Made by a program: the position numbers and the translations under genes
Shown: piece after piece, positions 1 to 7,025 of the stretch
How the letters are laid out: every line of letters begins with the position of its first letter
Numbering within the stretch: the stretch's first letter is position 1
The notes under the pieces: generated by a model
What the model was told of the DNA's origin: nothing
Seen by the model: the letters and a program-made list of their open reading frames with translations, nothing else
Databases searched by the model: none
Origin: Pseudomonadota bacterium
Lineage (GTDB): Bacteria > Myxococcota_A > Polyangia > Haliangiales > Haliangiaceae
Length of the DNA stretch: 14,931 nt
Assembly: GCA_023430775.1 (NCBI GenBank)
Contig: JAEYYY010000472.1
Coordinates: forward strand, 1 to 14,931
Direction: 5' to 3'

Positions 1-1439
1 TCGATGTCTCGATCCTCAAGCTGGTCGACGGCGTGTTCGAGGTCAAGGCGACGGGTGGTGACTCGGCGCTCGGCGGTGACGACCTCGATCGGCTGATCGC
101 GAACAAGCTCACCGACGGTGCGATCGAGATCGCGCCGCGCGGTCTGGTCGCGCAGGCGATCCGCGAGGCGCGCCGGGTCAAGCACGAGCTGACCGACGCG
201 GAGACCGCCGAGTTCCATCTGGTGGTCACCAATCCCGCGCACGCGCGCGCCGAGGTCGTCGGCGGCTCGCCCGGCATGACGATCGTCCACGAGCTGATCA
301 CCGCGAACGCCGATCGCATGCACACGATCTGCGGCGAGACGATTCCGTCGGCGGTCGGCAAGCTCAACTCCGACCGCACGAGCTGCGTCGGCTGCGTCAA
401 CGCCGCTGGCACGTTCAGGACCACGGTGACGCGCGCGCGGCTGGCCAAGCTCGCGGCGCCGCTGCTCGAGCGCACCGCCAAGGCGTGCCGGCGCGTGCTC
501 AAGGATGCCGAGCTCGAGGCCGCGGATCTCGATGGCGTGATCCTGGTCGGCGGATCCACGCGATCCCCGGTCGTGCGCGACTTCGTGGGGGAGCTGTTCG
601 GCAAGACGCCGCTCTCGGATCTCGATCCCGAGCAGGTCGTCGCGCTCGGTGCTGCCGTGCAGGCCGACGTGCTCGCCGGCGGCAAGCAGAACGTCACGCT
701 GCTCGATGTCGTGCCGCTGTCGCTCGGCGTCGAGATGATGGGCGGCGTCGTCGAGAAGCTGATCCATCGCAACACCACGATCCCCGCCGGGGCGACGCAG
801 ACGTTCACCACCTACGCCGACAACCAGACCGGCTTCGACATCCACGTCGTCCAGGGCGAGCGCGAGACCGTCGATGCGTGCCGCTCGCTCGCGCGGTTCA
901 CGCTGCGCGGGCTGCCGCCGATGATCGCGGGCATGCTGCGCATCGAGATCACGTTCCTGATCGATGCCGACGGCCTGCTCAAGGTGATGGCCAAGGAGCT
1001 GACCACCGGCAAGTCGGCCGAGGTCGAGGTCAAGCCGTCGTACGGGCTGTCCGACGAAGAGGTCGAGAAGATGTTGATCGAGTCGTTCGATCACGCCGAG
1101 GACGATCTCGCGAGGCGCAACCTGGCGGTCGAGCGCGTCGAGGCCAACCGCATCCTGCAGGCCACGCGCGGTGCGTTCGCCACCGATGCCGCGCTGTTCG
1201 ACGACCCCGAGGTCGGCCACGACGTCAAGACGGCCGGCGAGGCCGCGATGAAGACGCTCGAGGAAGCGATCGCCGGCACCGACCACCTCGCGATCCGCCA
1301 CGCGATCGAGGCGCTCGATCTCGCCACCAAGCCGTTCGCACAGGCGCGCATGAACCGCGCGATCGCCGCCGGCTTCCAGGGCGTGTCGCTCGACGACGCC
1401 GAGAAGAAGATGGCCGGGCCGAGCGGGGAGGCGAAGTAG
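1..1439 (+). CDS. hscA: Fe-S cluster assembly chaperone HscA (Hsp70 family), 5'-truncated, with a Cys/His insertion
   Basis: The reading frame is open from base 3 to the TAG at 1437-1439, so about 478 C-terminal residues are present and the N-terminal part of the ATPase domain lies outside the window. HscA is the specialised Hsp70 that, with HscB, drives transfer of Fe-S clusters from the IscU scaffold. Numbering from the GTG at 33 (internal, not the true start), visible landmarks are ATGGDSALGGDD near the beginning, the phosphate-binding VGGSTR at 172-177, the PLSLGVE linker region near 228-234, QGERE...CRSLARF in the substrate-binding domain (274-289) and VKPSYGLSDEE (333-343). The last two are far closer to HscA than to DnaK. 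The following ferredoxin gene supports hscA. An oddity is about 50 extra residues (roughly 63-127) in ATPase subdomain IIB, containing H97-x2-C100 and C118-x2-C121. The stop lies one base before the fdx ATG. Confidence 0.93.
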   Translation, partial: DVSILKLVDGVFEVKATGGDSALGGDDLDRLIANKLTDGAIEIAPRGLVAQAIREARRVKHELTDAETAEFHLVVTNPAHARAEVVGGSPGMTIVHELITANADRMHTICGETIPSAVGKLNSDRTSCVGCVNAAGTFRTTVTRARLAKLAAPLLERTAKACRRVLKDAELEAADLDGVILVGGSTRSPVVRDFVGELFGKTPLSDLDPEQVVALGAAVQADVLAGGKQNVTLLDVVPLSLGVEMMGGVVEKLIHRNTTIPAGATQTFTTYADNQTGFDIHVVQGERETVDACRSLARFTLRGLPPMIAGMLRIEITFLIDADGLLKVMAKELTTGKSAEVEVKPSYGLSDEEVEKMLIESFDHAEDDLARRNLAVERVEANRILQATRGAFATDAALFDDPEVGHDVKTAGEAAMKTLEEAIAGTDHLAIRHAIEALDLATKPFAQARMNRAIAAGFQGVSLDDAEKKMAGPSGEAK

Positions 1440-1440
1440 C

Positions 1441-1812
1441 ATGCCGAAGCTGACGTTTCTCAACCCGCACAAGCAGGGCGTCCGCGAGCCGCTGACCGTC
1501 GAGGGTAAGCCCGGACAGACCATCCTCGAGATCGCCGAGGAGTGCGGCGCGCGCGTCGGTCACGCGTGCGGCGGCAACCTCGCGTGCTCGACCTGTCACG
1601 TCTACGTCGAGCAGGGCTACGACTCGCTCGGCGAGATCGCCGACAAGGAGAACGACATCATGGACAAGGCGTTCGATGTTCGTCCCGAGTCGCGCCTCGG
1701 CTGCCAGTGCAAGCTCGCGAGCGAGGACATCGTCGTCGAGATCACCGAGGAGAGTCACCGCGCGTGGCTCGACGAGAATCCCGACGAGCGCAAGAAGGCA
1801 CACGCCGGATGA
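1441..1812 (+). CDS. fdx: ISC-type [2Fe-2S] ferredoxin
   Basis: This 123-aa protein is an adrenodoxin-type ferredoxin, thought to supply electrons for cluster assembly on the ISC scaffold. The four cluster ligands are visible as C43-x5-C49-x2-C52 and C88, within GHACGGNLACSTCHVYV and SRLGCQC. An extra cysteine, C90, sits two residues after the last ligand. Length and the helical insert between the third and fourth ligands (about 60-80) match Fdx of ISC operons rather than plant-type ferredoxins. The start is the ATG directly after the hscA stop; a good Shine-Dalgarno, GGAGG at 1427-1431, lies inside the end of hscA. hscA followed by fdx is the classic ISC order, so co-transcription is very likely. 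The stop overlaps the start of the next gene. The C-terminal tail is charged and specific to this protein. Confidence 0.95.
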   Translation: MPKLTFLNPHKQGVREPLTVEGKPGQTILEIAEECGARVGHACGGNLACSTCHVYVEQGYDSLGEIADKENDIMDKAFDVRPESRLGCQCKLASEDIVVEITEESHRAWLDENPDERKKAHAG

Positions 1813-2498
1813 TGCGCGGCCTGGTCGTCGTCGTGGTGCTGGCCATCTCGGGTCAGGCAGCGGCAGACCGGCCCGGCCCGACGGCGAAGGATCTGCTCGA
1901 CTGGATCGACGCCAGGAGCTCGGCGATCAAATCGCTCGAGACGGAGCACGTCACCGAGATCGAGGTCTCCGACGCGACGGTGAAGTCGATCACGAGGATC
2001 GTGGTGGTCGCCCAGATCGCACGCAAGAACGGCACCTGGCGCATGCGTCGCGAGATCACGCAGAAGACGAACCAGGCGTGCCGCGGGCCGAAGTGCACGT
2101 TCCCGCTGATGCCACCGGACAAGACCTCCATCGAGATCGGCGACAGCAAGAACGTGATCGAGTACGTCGAGGGCGAGGCGCCGAAGCAACACGCGACCAC
2201 GCTCGAACCGGCCAATCCGATGACCCTCGCCGCGAGCATTCGCAAGAACGCCGCCCAGGCGTGGGCGGTCCTCGAACGCCTGCCCGACACCAGGAGCCGC
2301 GGTCGCAAGGTCCACGTGCTGGTGCTGACGGATCGCAAGATCAGGGCGGAGTACCACATCGCGACGGACACCGGGCTCCTCGTCAAGGCCACCCTGGTGG
2401 CAGGGGGCGGACCGCAAAAGCTCGAGACCACGCTGGTGACGCGACGGGCCGAGGTCGACAAGGCGGTCCCGGATCGCACGTTCGATCCGCCGAAGTGA
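1809..2498 (+). CDS. Secreted protein of unknown function, possibly LolA-like fold
   Basis: The 229-aa product begins with a signal peptide: MMRG, a run of valines and leucines, then GQAAA-D, giving a likely signal peptidase I cut after residue 19. There is no lipobox, so the mature protein should be soluble in the periplasm. The body alternates short strands and ends in LVTRRAEVDKAVPDRTFDPP, reminiscent of LolA/LolB-like half-barrels whose final strand is followed by a PD-x-x-F-x-P tail; this is a fold-level guess only. Two cysteines lie close together (QACRGPKC). The ATG at 1809 overlaps the fdx stop in an ATGA arrangement, so translation is probably coupled to fdx; an ATG three bases later is equally possible. 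Nothing in the sequence links it to Fe-S assembly apart from position. Confidence 0.8.
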   Translation: MMRGLVVVVVLAISGQAAADRPGPTAKDLLDWIDARSSAIKSLETEHVTEIEVSDATVKSITRIVVVAQIARKNGTWRMRREITQKTNQACRGPKCTFPLMPPDKTSIEIGDSKNVIEYVEGEAPKQHATTLEPANPMTLAASIRKNAAQAWAVLERLPDTRSRGRKVHVLVLTDRKIRAEYHIATDTGLLVKATLVAGGGPQKLETTLVTRRAEVDKAVPDRTFDPPK

Positions 2499-2526
2499 GT
2501 CGACGAGCAACGCGGTAAGCTGAGGC

Positions 2527-3522
2527 ATGGTGCCCGGGGTGGTCGTGTGCTGGAGCGGGTTCGAGCCGCGCACCCAGACCCTGCGAATCCCGCCCGAGGG
2601 GCTCGAGCTCGGTCGCGAACATGCGAGCGCCACCGACGAGCGGATCAGCCGCAAGCACTTCCGCGTGCGCATCGGGGACGGCTTCGTGTTCGTCGAAGAT
2701 CTCGGCAGCCGCAACGGCACGTTCCTCGACCGGTGGGGCATCGATCGAGAAATGCGGGCGCCGTTTCCGGCGGTGATCCGCGCCGGCCACACCGTGTTCG
2801 TGGTCGTGCGCGACATCGAGAGCTACGAGGATCTCAAGGAGCCGAAGGTGGGAGCGGCGCTCGAACGTGCGCGCGAGGAGGTGGTGGACGCCGCGCGAGC
2901 CGAGCAGAACGTCATGCTCGAGATGGGGCACCTGAGCTCGATCGAGCTGGTCCGCCTCTACTGCGACACGCTCGGAGGGAACGTCGTGATCTACGAGCCG
3001 GATGCTCTGAAGGGGTCATCGCTCGATGCCTCGCTCACCGATACCCGGCCGCGCGTGGTCGTGCTGCGCCTGACGTCGTGCGCGCTGTCGTTCGCCGACA
3101 TGCCGACGGTGATGACCTGGCTCGAGACCGACGTTCGGTTCGTGACGGTGATGTGGCCCGGCGGGCAGGCGCTGTCGATGGTCGAGCCATCGGCGGTGGC
3201 GCGACTGCGCGAGCGCGTGATCGAGGTGGCGAATCCGCGCTATGACGAGTTGCCGTATCGCGTGCGCGACATCGCTCGCAAGCACGCGCCCGAGGCCCGG
3301 GTGCACGCGAACATCTGCGAGGGCTTGCTGCTGAAGGCGAAGCAATACGACGAGGAATGGCTGATGCCGCGGTTCATCAAGGCGGTGGCCGAGTGGTACG
3401 CGAACCCCGACCTGGATCACGCGCTGCTGCGGATGCAGAGCGTCGTCGACGCGCTCGATCCGCCGCCTACCGGCGCGCACTGTCTGGTGGGTGACGTGCA
3501 GCGGCGCCGGCGATCGTTCTAG
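2527..3522 (+). CDS. FHA-domain protein with a possible degenerate AAA+-like C-terminal region
   Basis: Residues about 15-95 of this 331-aa protein form a forkhead-associated domain, a phosphothreonine-peptide reader: G29-R30, then DERISRKHFRV (37-47, with S41 and H44), and DLGSRNGTFLD (58-68). The remainder (about 130-310) is not clearly assigned. Its order of hydrophobic strands, then RLRERVIEVANPRYDELPYRVRDIA (227-250 region), and a late EEWLMPRFIKAVAEW loosely resembles the second half of sigma-54 activator AAA+ domains, where LRER and PWPGNVREL motifs occur, but no Walker A, Walker B or GAFTGA motif is present. It would be a non-catalytic relative at best. The start is ATG 2527, with GTG 2530 as an alternative; GAGG at 2522-2525 is too close to serve the ATG well. 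The stop overlaps the convergent TetR gene by 4 nt. It is probably a Ser/Thr-kinase signalling partner. Confidence 0.85.
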   Translation: MVPGVVVCWSGFEPRTQTLRIPPEGLELGREHASATDERISRKHFRVRIGDGFVFVEDLGSRNGTFLDRWGIDREMRAPFPAVIRAGHTVFVVVRDIESYEDLKEPKVGAALERAREEVVDAARAEQNVMLEMGHLSSIELVRLYCDTLGGNVVIYEPDALKGSSLDASLTDTRPRVVVLRLTSCALSFADMPTVMTWLETDVRFVTVMWPGGQALSMVEPSAVARLRERVIEVANPRYDELPYRVRDIARKHAPEARVHANICEGLLLKAKQYDEEWLMPRFIKAVAEWYANPDLDHALLRMQSVVDALDPPPTGAHCLVGDVQRRRRSF

Positions 3523-4109
3523 AGGAGTGCCGCGAAGCCGACGAGCAAGGCATCGATGCCCATCGTCAGCTCGCGATCGGCGTCGTACTTCTCGAGCGCC
3601 CGCTCGAGGTGCTCGGTGCCCGGTGGCGGCTCGTCGGGGAGGAGCGCGATGTCGACGCTGTTGGTCCACATCGCGTGACCGACGACGAGCTGCGCCACCA
3701 GCTGGACGATCGACAGCGCCTGCGTGGTGGTGAAGCCGGCGCGCTCGAGGATGTCGAGGAACAGGCCGAGGCGCTCGACCGCGGCCGGCGTGGCGGCGGG
3801 GCGGGTGGCGAACAGCGGGATCGCCCGCGGATGGGCGACCAGCGCGCGGTGGAGCGCCAGCGCCTGATGGCGAACGAACGCCTGCCAGCTGCGGGTGGTC
3901 GGCGGCGCATCGAGCGATAGCAAGATCCGCTCGTGGATGCCGTCGAGCAGGGCTTCCTTGCCGTCGACGTGGTTGTAGAGCGACATCGCCTCGACCCCGA
4001 GCACCGTCGCGACCTTGCGCATCGACAGCCCCTCGAAGCCGTGGCGATCCAGCAGATCGAGCGCGGCGTCGATGATCGCCTCGCGACTAAGGGGCTTACG
4101 ACTCTTCAC
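3519..4109 (-). CDS. TetR-family transcriptional repressor
   Basis: The 196-aa product has a standard TetR N-terminal DNA-binding domain: REAIIDAALDLLDRHGFEGLSMRKVATVLGVEAMSLYNHVDGKEALLDGI covers helices 1 to 4 (about 9-58), with the helix-turn-helix near 28-47. The C-terminal ligand and dimer domain, with VAQLVVGHAMWTNSV and a late helix with FAALL, resembles the TetR_C_1 type (tetracycline-repressor-like) rather than AcrR. The start is GTG (4107-4109). The gene diverges from the M28 peptidase gene with only 35 bp between starts, and that gap is almost filled by a 28-bp palindrome. This is the usual layout for a repressor controlling itself and its divergent neighbour. The ligand cannot be told. 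The stop overlaps the FHA gene end by 4 nt. Confidence 0.93.
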   Translation of the reverse strand: MKSRKPLSREAIIDAALDLLDRHGFEGLSMRKVATVLGVEAMSLYNHVDGKEALLDGIHERILLSLDAPPTTRSWQAFVRHQALALHRALVAHPRAIPLFATRPAATPAAVERLGLFLDILERAGFTTTQALSIVQLVAQLVVGHAMWTNSVDIALLPDEPPPGTEHLERALEKYDADRELTMGIDALLVGFAALL

Positions 4110-4115
4110 TTGACT

Positions 4116-4143
4116 ACTTACAGCATAAGCTTACGGTGTAAGT
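4116..4143. promoter_or_regulatory. 28-bp palindromic operator between the tetR-type gene and the peptidase gene
   Basis: The left arm ACTTACAGCATAAG and right arm CTTACGGTGTAAGT are inverted copies; 22 of 28 positions pair (11 of the 14 base pairs), with an intact TAAGCTTA core and intact ACTTACA/TGTAAGT ends. The centre lies between 4129 and 4130. Length, symmetry and place fit a TetR-family dimer or double-dimer operator. A TTGACT box (4110-4115) and a weak TACGGT box (4132-4137), 16 bp apart, flank and overlap it, ending 7 bp before the peptidase ATG. On the other strand TATGCT (4127-4122) lies 12 bp before the repressor GTG. A bound repressor would block both promoters. The promoter boxes are inferred by eye. 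Confidence 0.8.
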
Positions 4144-4144
4144 C

Positions 4145-5152
4145 ATGCGAGAGCTGATCGAGAAGCTGTGCAGTGACGAATGTGCGGGTCGGCGGCCGGG
4201 CACCCCCGGTGGCGAGGCCGCGCGCCGCATCGTGGTCCAGGCGTTTCGCGACGCCGGCCTCGACCCCTACGAGCAGGCGGTGCCCGGCTGCGGCGGCGCC
4301 AACGTGCTGGCGAAGATCCGCGGCGACGTCGATCGCTACGTGCTGGTCGGCGCGCACTTCGACCACCTCGGCACGATCGGCCGTCACGTGTTTCGCGGCG
4401 CCGACGACAACGCCGCGGCGGTCGCGATCCTCGTCGCGGTCGGTCGCGCGCTGGCGGCGGAACGGACCGGGCGAGGCGTCATCATCGCCGCGTTCGACGG
4501 CGAGGAGCCGCCGCACTTTCTGACCGGCGCGATGGGCTCGCGCGCGTTCGTCGAGGCGAACCGCGATCCGATCGACTTCATGATCTGCATGGACCTGGTC
4601 GGTCACCGGTTCGGGCCGGCGAGCTTTCCCGACGAGATCGGCGGCTCGCTGTTCGCGCTCGGCAGCGAGCGCAGCCGCGGCACCTACGAGCTCGTGCGAT
4701 CGCTCAAGCGTGCCGAGCCCGGCGTGGTGATCCGGCCGGCCGATGCCGAGATCGTCCCGCCGCTCTCGGACTACGAGGCGTTCTGGGAGCAGCGCATCCC
4801 GTTCCTGTTCCTCAGCGCCGGTCGGTCGCGCGTCTATCACACGCCCGACGACACGCCCGACAAGCTCGACTTCCGCAAGATCGCCGCCACCGCGCGCTGG
4901 CTGAGCCGGTTCACGCGCGCCTCGCGAACGCGCGAGCTCGCCGGGTTCGTCGACGGTCGCCTCGATCGCGGCACGCTCGACGAGGTCGGCGAGGTCCTCG
5001 ACGCGCTGACCCCGCTGTCACCGCAGGCGGGCTTCGCGCGCGCACATGTCACCGCGCTGGCGAGCGCGTGTGATCGCGCCGGCAACCTGCCGATCTCGCA
5101 CCGCAACGAGCTCGGCGCGCTCGTCGGCATGCTCGAGTCCAGCCTGTCGTGA
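4145..5152 (+). CDS. M28-family zinc metallopeptidase (aminopeptidase-like)
   Basis: This 335-aa protein carries the complete M28 di-zinc site: H71 in GAHFDHLG, D87 in GADDNAAA, E120-E121 in FDGEE (general base and ligand), D150 in MDLVGH and H232 in VYHTPDDT. M28 enzymes remove N-terminal residues from peptides or hydrolyse related amide bonds. No signal peptide is visible, since the protein starts MRELIEKLCSDECAGR, so it is likely cytoplasmic, unlike many secreted M28 enzymes. The catalytic domain ends near 255; the last 80 residues are helical and not recognised. The ATG is immediately after the palindromic operator, leaving no room for a Shine-Dalgarno, so the transcript may be leaderless. 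Control by the divergent TetR protein suggests an inducible role, perhaps on a small peptide or amide. The natural substrate cannot be told. Confidence 0.92.
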   Translation: MRELIEKLCSDECAGRRPGTPGGEAARRIVVQAFRDAGLDPYEQAVPGCGGANVLAKIRGDVDRYVLVGAHFDHLGTIGRHVFRGADDNAAAVAILVAVGRALAAERTGRGVIIAAFDGEEPPHFLTGAMGSRAFVEANRDPIDFMICMDLVGHRFGPASFPDEIGGSLFALGSERSRGTYELVRSLKRAEPGVVIRPADAEIVPPLSDYEAFWEQRIPFLFLSAGRSRVYHTPDDTPDKLDFRKIAATARWLSRFTRASRTRELAGFVDGRLDRGTLDEVGEVLDALTPLSPQAGFARAHVTALASACDRAGNLPISHRNELGALVGMLESSLS

Positions 5153-5163
5153 CCTACAGACTT

Positions 5164-5178
5164 TCGGCCCCCGGCCGA
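5164..5178 (+). other. Perfect hairpin before the HDOD gene
   Basis: TCGGCC and GGCCGA are perfect arms around a CCC loop in the 36-bp gap between the peptidase stop and the HDOD start. It sits where a Shine-Dalgarno would be expected (10 nt before ATG 5189). There is no T-run, so it is not a classical terminator; it could slow or gate translation of the HDOD gene, or be chance in GC-rich DNA. Confidence 0.35.
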
Positions 5179-5188
5179 GTCGATCGAC

Positions 5189-6190
5189 ATGCTGGCTCGC
5201 GTGCTCTCGTGGTTTCGCCCGCGTCGTGCTCCCGTCGTCCCACGGGACCCGGTGGCGGTCGCGCCGGTCGTCTCGCGGCCGACTCCGCAGACGATCATGG
5301 ATGTGCTGCGCGAGCAGGTCGAGATCGGTCCGGAAATCCCGACCGCGCTGCCCGACGGAGTCGCGCAGCTCGCCGAGACGGTGTTCGCTCGCGCCTACGA
5401 CGCCCCGGCGCCGCCGTCGTTTCCGTCGGTGGCGACCAGGGTACTCGCCCTCGCACGCGATCCCGATGCCGACATCAACCAGATCGTCGGCGCCGTCCAG
5501 CGCGATGCGGCGATCGCGTCGGCGCTGCTGCGGATCGCGAACTCGACGTTCTTCGCCGGTGGCGAGCCCGCGACGTCGCTGCGCGCAGCGGTGCAGAAGA
5601 TCGGCATCCTCCAGGTCGTCGAGATCGTGCTCGGTCACGCAGGCCGCAGCTACTACCAGCTCGCCTCTCCCGAGGAGATCGCGCTGTTCCCCAACGTGTG
5701 GTCGACGCTCGCCGACGAGGGCATGGCCAACGGCTTCACCGCCGGACGGCTCGCGCTCGATCTGCCGGGAAGCCGCGGCGAGCGCGCGCTGATCGGCGGC
5801 TTGCTGTCCGAGATCGGGCGACCGATCGCGCTGCGCGTCCTCGGCGCGATGGTCCTCGAGGGTGCTCCGCACTACGACGACGAGACCGTGCTCGCCACGC
5901 TCGACGAGATCTCGCCGGCCGTCGGCGCGCGCGCGATCTCGCGCATGAACCTGCCGGGCGATGTCGCATCGGCGTGCGCGAGTGAGGGCGAGCTCGATAT
6001 CGACGCGCGCATCGCGCAGCTGGTGGCGGCGATCGCGGCCATGCAGCGACGCGGTTGCCGCGTGTGGCGCAACGCGAATCACGTCAACACGCATGCCGAG
6101 CAGCTGAAGCTGCAGCCGCTGGTGGTGCGCGCGCAGTTCGCGCAGCGCCTCGCGTACGTCGATCAGGCGCGCAGGATGTTCGCCGTCTAA
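5189..6190 (+). CDS. HDOD-domain signalling protein
   Basis: The 333-aa product contains an HDOD domain, a degenerate HD-phosphohydrolase fold found in bacterial signal-transduction proteins. The family signature is clear at about 75-150: PPSFPSVATRVLALARDPDADINQI, then the paired helices with ASALLRIANSTFFAGG and SLRAAVQKIGILQVVEIVL. The position of the catalytic HD pair is replaced, as usual in this family (GGLLSEIGRP, about 203-212), so enzyme activity is not expected. A Pro/Val-rich linker (about 12-35) precedes a short N-terminal helix; there is no membrane segment. HDOD proteins usually act as adaptors in motility, stress or cyclic-dinucleotide pathways. The ATG at 5189 has no Shine-Dalgarno and is preceded by a perfect hairpin. 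The gene may be read through from the peptidase gene. Its stop overlaps the convergent sspB-like gene by 4 nt (CTAA). Confidence 0.9.
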   Translation: MLARVLSWFRPRRAPVVPRDPVAVAPVVSRPTPQTIMDVLREQVEIGPEIPTALPDGVAQLAETVFARAYDAPAPPSFPSVATRVLALARDPDADINQIVGAVQRDAAIASALLRIANSTFFAGGEPATSLRAAVQKIGILQVVEIVLGHAGRSYYQLASPEEIALFPNVWSTLADEGMANGFTAGRLALDLPGSRGERALIGGLLSEIGRPIALRVLGAMVLEGAPHYDDETVLATLDEISPAVGARAISRMNLPGDVASACASEGELDIDARIAQLVAAIAAMQRRGCRVWRNANHVNTHAEQLKLQPLVVRAQFAQRLAYVDQARRMFAV

Positions 6191-6942
6191 TCGACGAGCT
6201 TCAGGTGGCCGCGCGACTTGGTGCGCGCCTCCTGGATCTCGGGGACCACCGGCGCGGCAACGTCGGCACCGCTGCCGCTGAGCACGTCTTCCGGAACATC
6301 TTCCGGCCACACGGTGCCGCGCTGCTCGCCCTCGACCATCGCGGCGTAAACCGCGGTCCACGGCAGCACGCAGCGGAACGGCTGGCCGCCGAACGTCAGC
6401 GTGCCGGAGATCGCGGTGTCGTCGACGGCGAGATCGATGATCGCGGGCGACAGGTTGTGCCCGAACCGCAGCACGAGCGAAGCATCGGCGCGGAACCGCG
6501 GCGGCACCGACACCTCGGAGCGGCGCGCATCGACGTGGACGAGCACCGGGCCGCGCGCGAGCAACGCCTCGAGCGTGCGGCGCTTGTCGGGAGCGGACGC
6601 ATCGTCCTCGTCGCGCAGCGACTCGATCGCCGGCACGTCGGCCGCCGGCTTGCCGACCAGGTGCTCGAACTCCTCCGACGTCATCAGGCCGGCATCGACG
6701 GCGTCGCGCAGGATGCCCTCGGGACGATCGCCCGCGGCCGCGGTGACCTTCTCGACGGTGCGCTCGCAGCGCGCTGCATGGCGCAGCACGGCGCCGTGAG
6801 CGGCGAGGGCGGAGTGCGAGCCATCCCGCCACTTCGCGAGGGCGCGCTCGACATCGACCAGCGACGTCGACACACGATGCTCGATCAGCGCCGTGACGAC
6901 CGTCTGGAGGCGCGCGAGAGTCTTGGGGTCACGCTCGAGCAT
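6187..6942 (-). CDS. sspB: SspB-like ClpXP adaptor with an extra N-terminal helical half
   Basis: Residues about 124-205 of 251 match the SspB fold: LEALLARGPVLVHVDARRSEVSVPPRF, LVLRFGHNLSPAIIDLAVDDTAISGTLTFGGQPFRCVLPWTAVYAA. SspB binds ssrA-tagged proteins and hands them to ClpXP for degradation. A flexible acidic linker follows (208-240), and the last residues KSRGHLKLVD look like the ClpX-binding tail of SspB, which in E. coli ends in a similar Arg/Pro-Leu-Val-Val-Lys peptide. Fold, linker and tail together make a strong case. Unusual is the N-terminal 110 residues, a helical, unrecognised segment where classical SspB has only a short helix. The start is ATG 6942; GGAG lies 12 nt upstream, rather far. 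It lies 83 nt downstream of the thioesterase gene on the same strand, so it may share the folB transcript. Confidence 0.82.
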   Translation of the reverse strand: MLERDPKTLARLQTVVTALIEHRVSTSLVDVERALAKWRDGSHSALAAHGAVLRHAARCERTVEKVTAAAGDRPEGILRDAVDAGLMTSEEFEHLVGKPAADVPAIESLRDEDDASAPDKRRTLEALLARGPVLVHVDARRSEVSVPPRFRADASLVLRFGHNLSPAIIDLAVDDTAISGTLTFGGQPFRCVLPWTAVYAAMVEGEQRGTVWPEDVPEDVLSGSGADVAAPVVPEIQEARTKSRGHLKLVD

Positions 6943-7025
6943 GCGGGGGACTTACTCCAGTACCCAGGCAGGGTAAAGCCCGGTCGTCTCGAACAGGGCA
7001 GTTTTTTCGCGTGGTGTCGCAAGTC

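Noticed and set aside
219..413. Intein or intron in hscA
   Set aside because: The insert is only about 65 codons, stays in frame and lacks intein end motifs (Cys/Ser start, His-Asn end) and any homing-endonuclease motif.
5018..6832. Minus-strand open frame of 604 codons across the HDOD and sspB-like region
   Set aside because: Arg/Asp-rich translation with no motif; it runs over three well-supported genes on both strands.
6943..7025. Terminator or promoter in the gap between the thioesterase and sspB-like genes
   Set aside because: There is a run of six T on the plus strand but no stem next to it in the right orientation, and no convincing promoter pair; I see no supported signal in these 83 bases.
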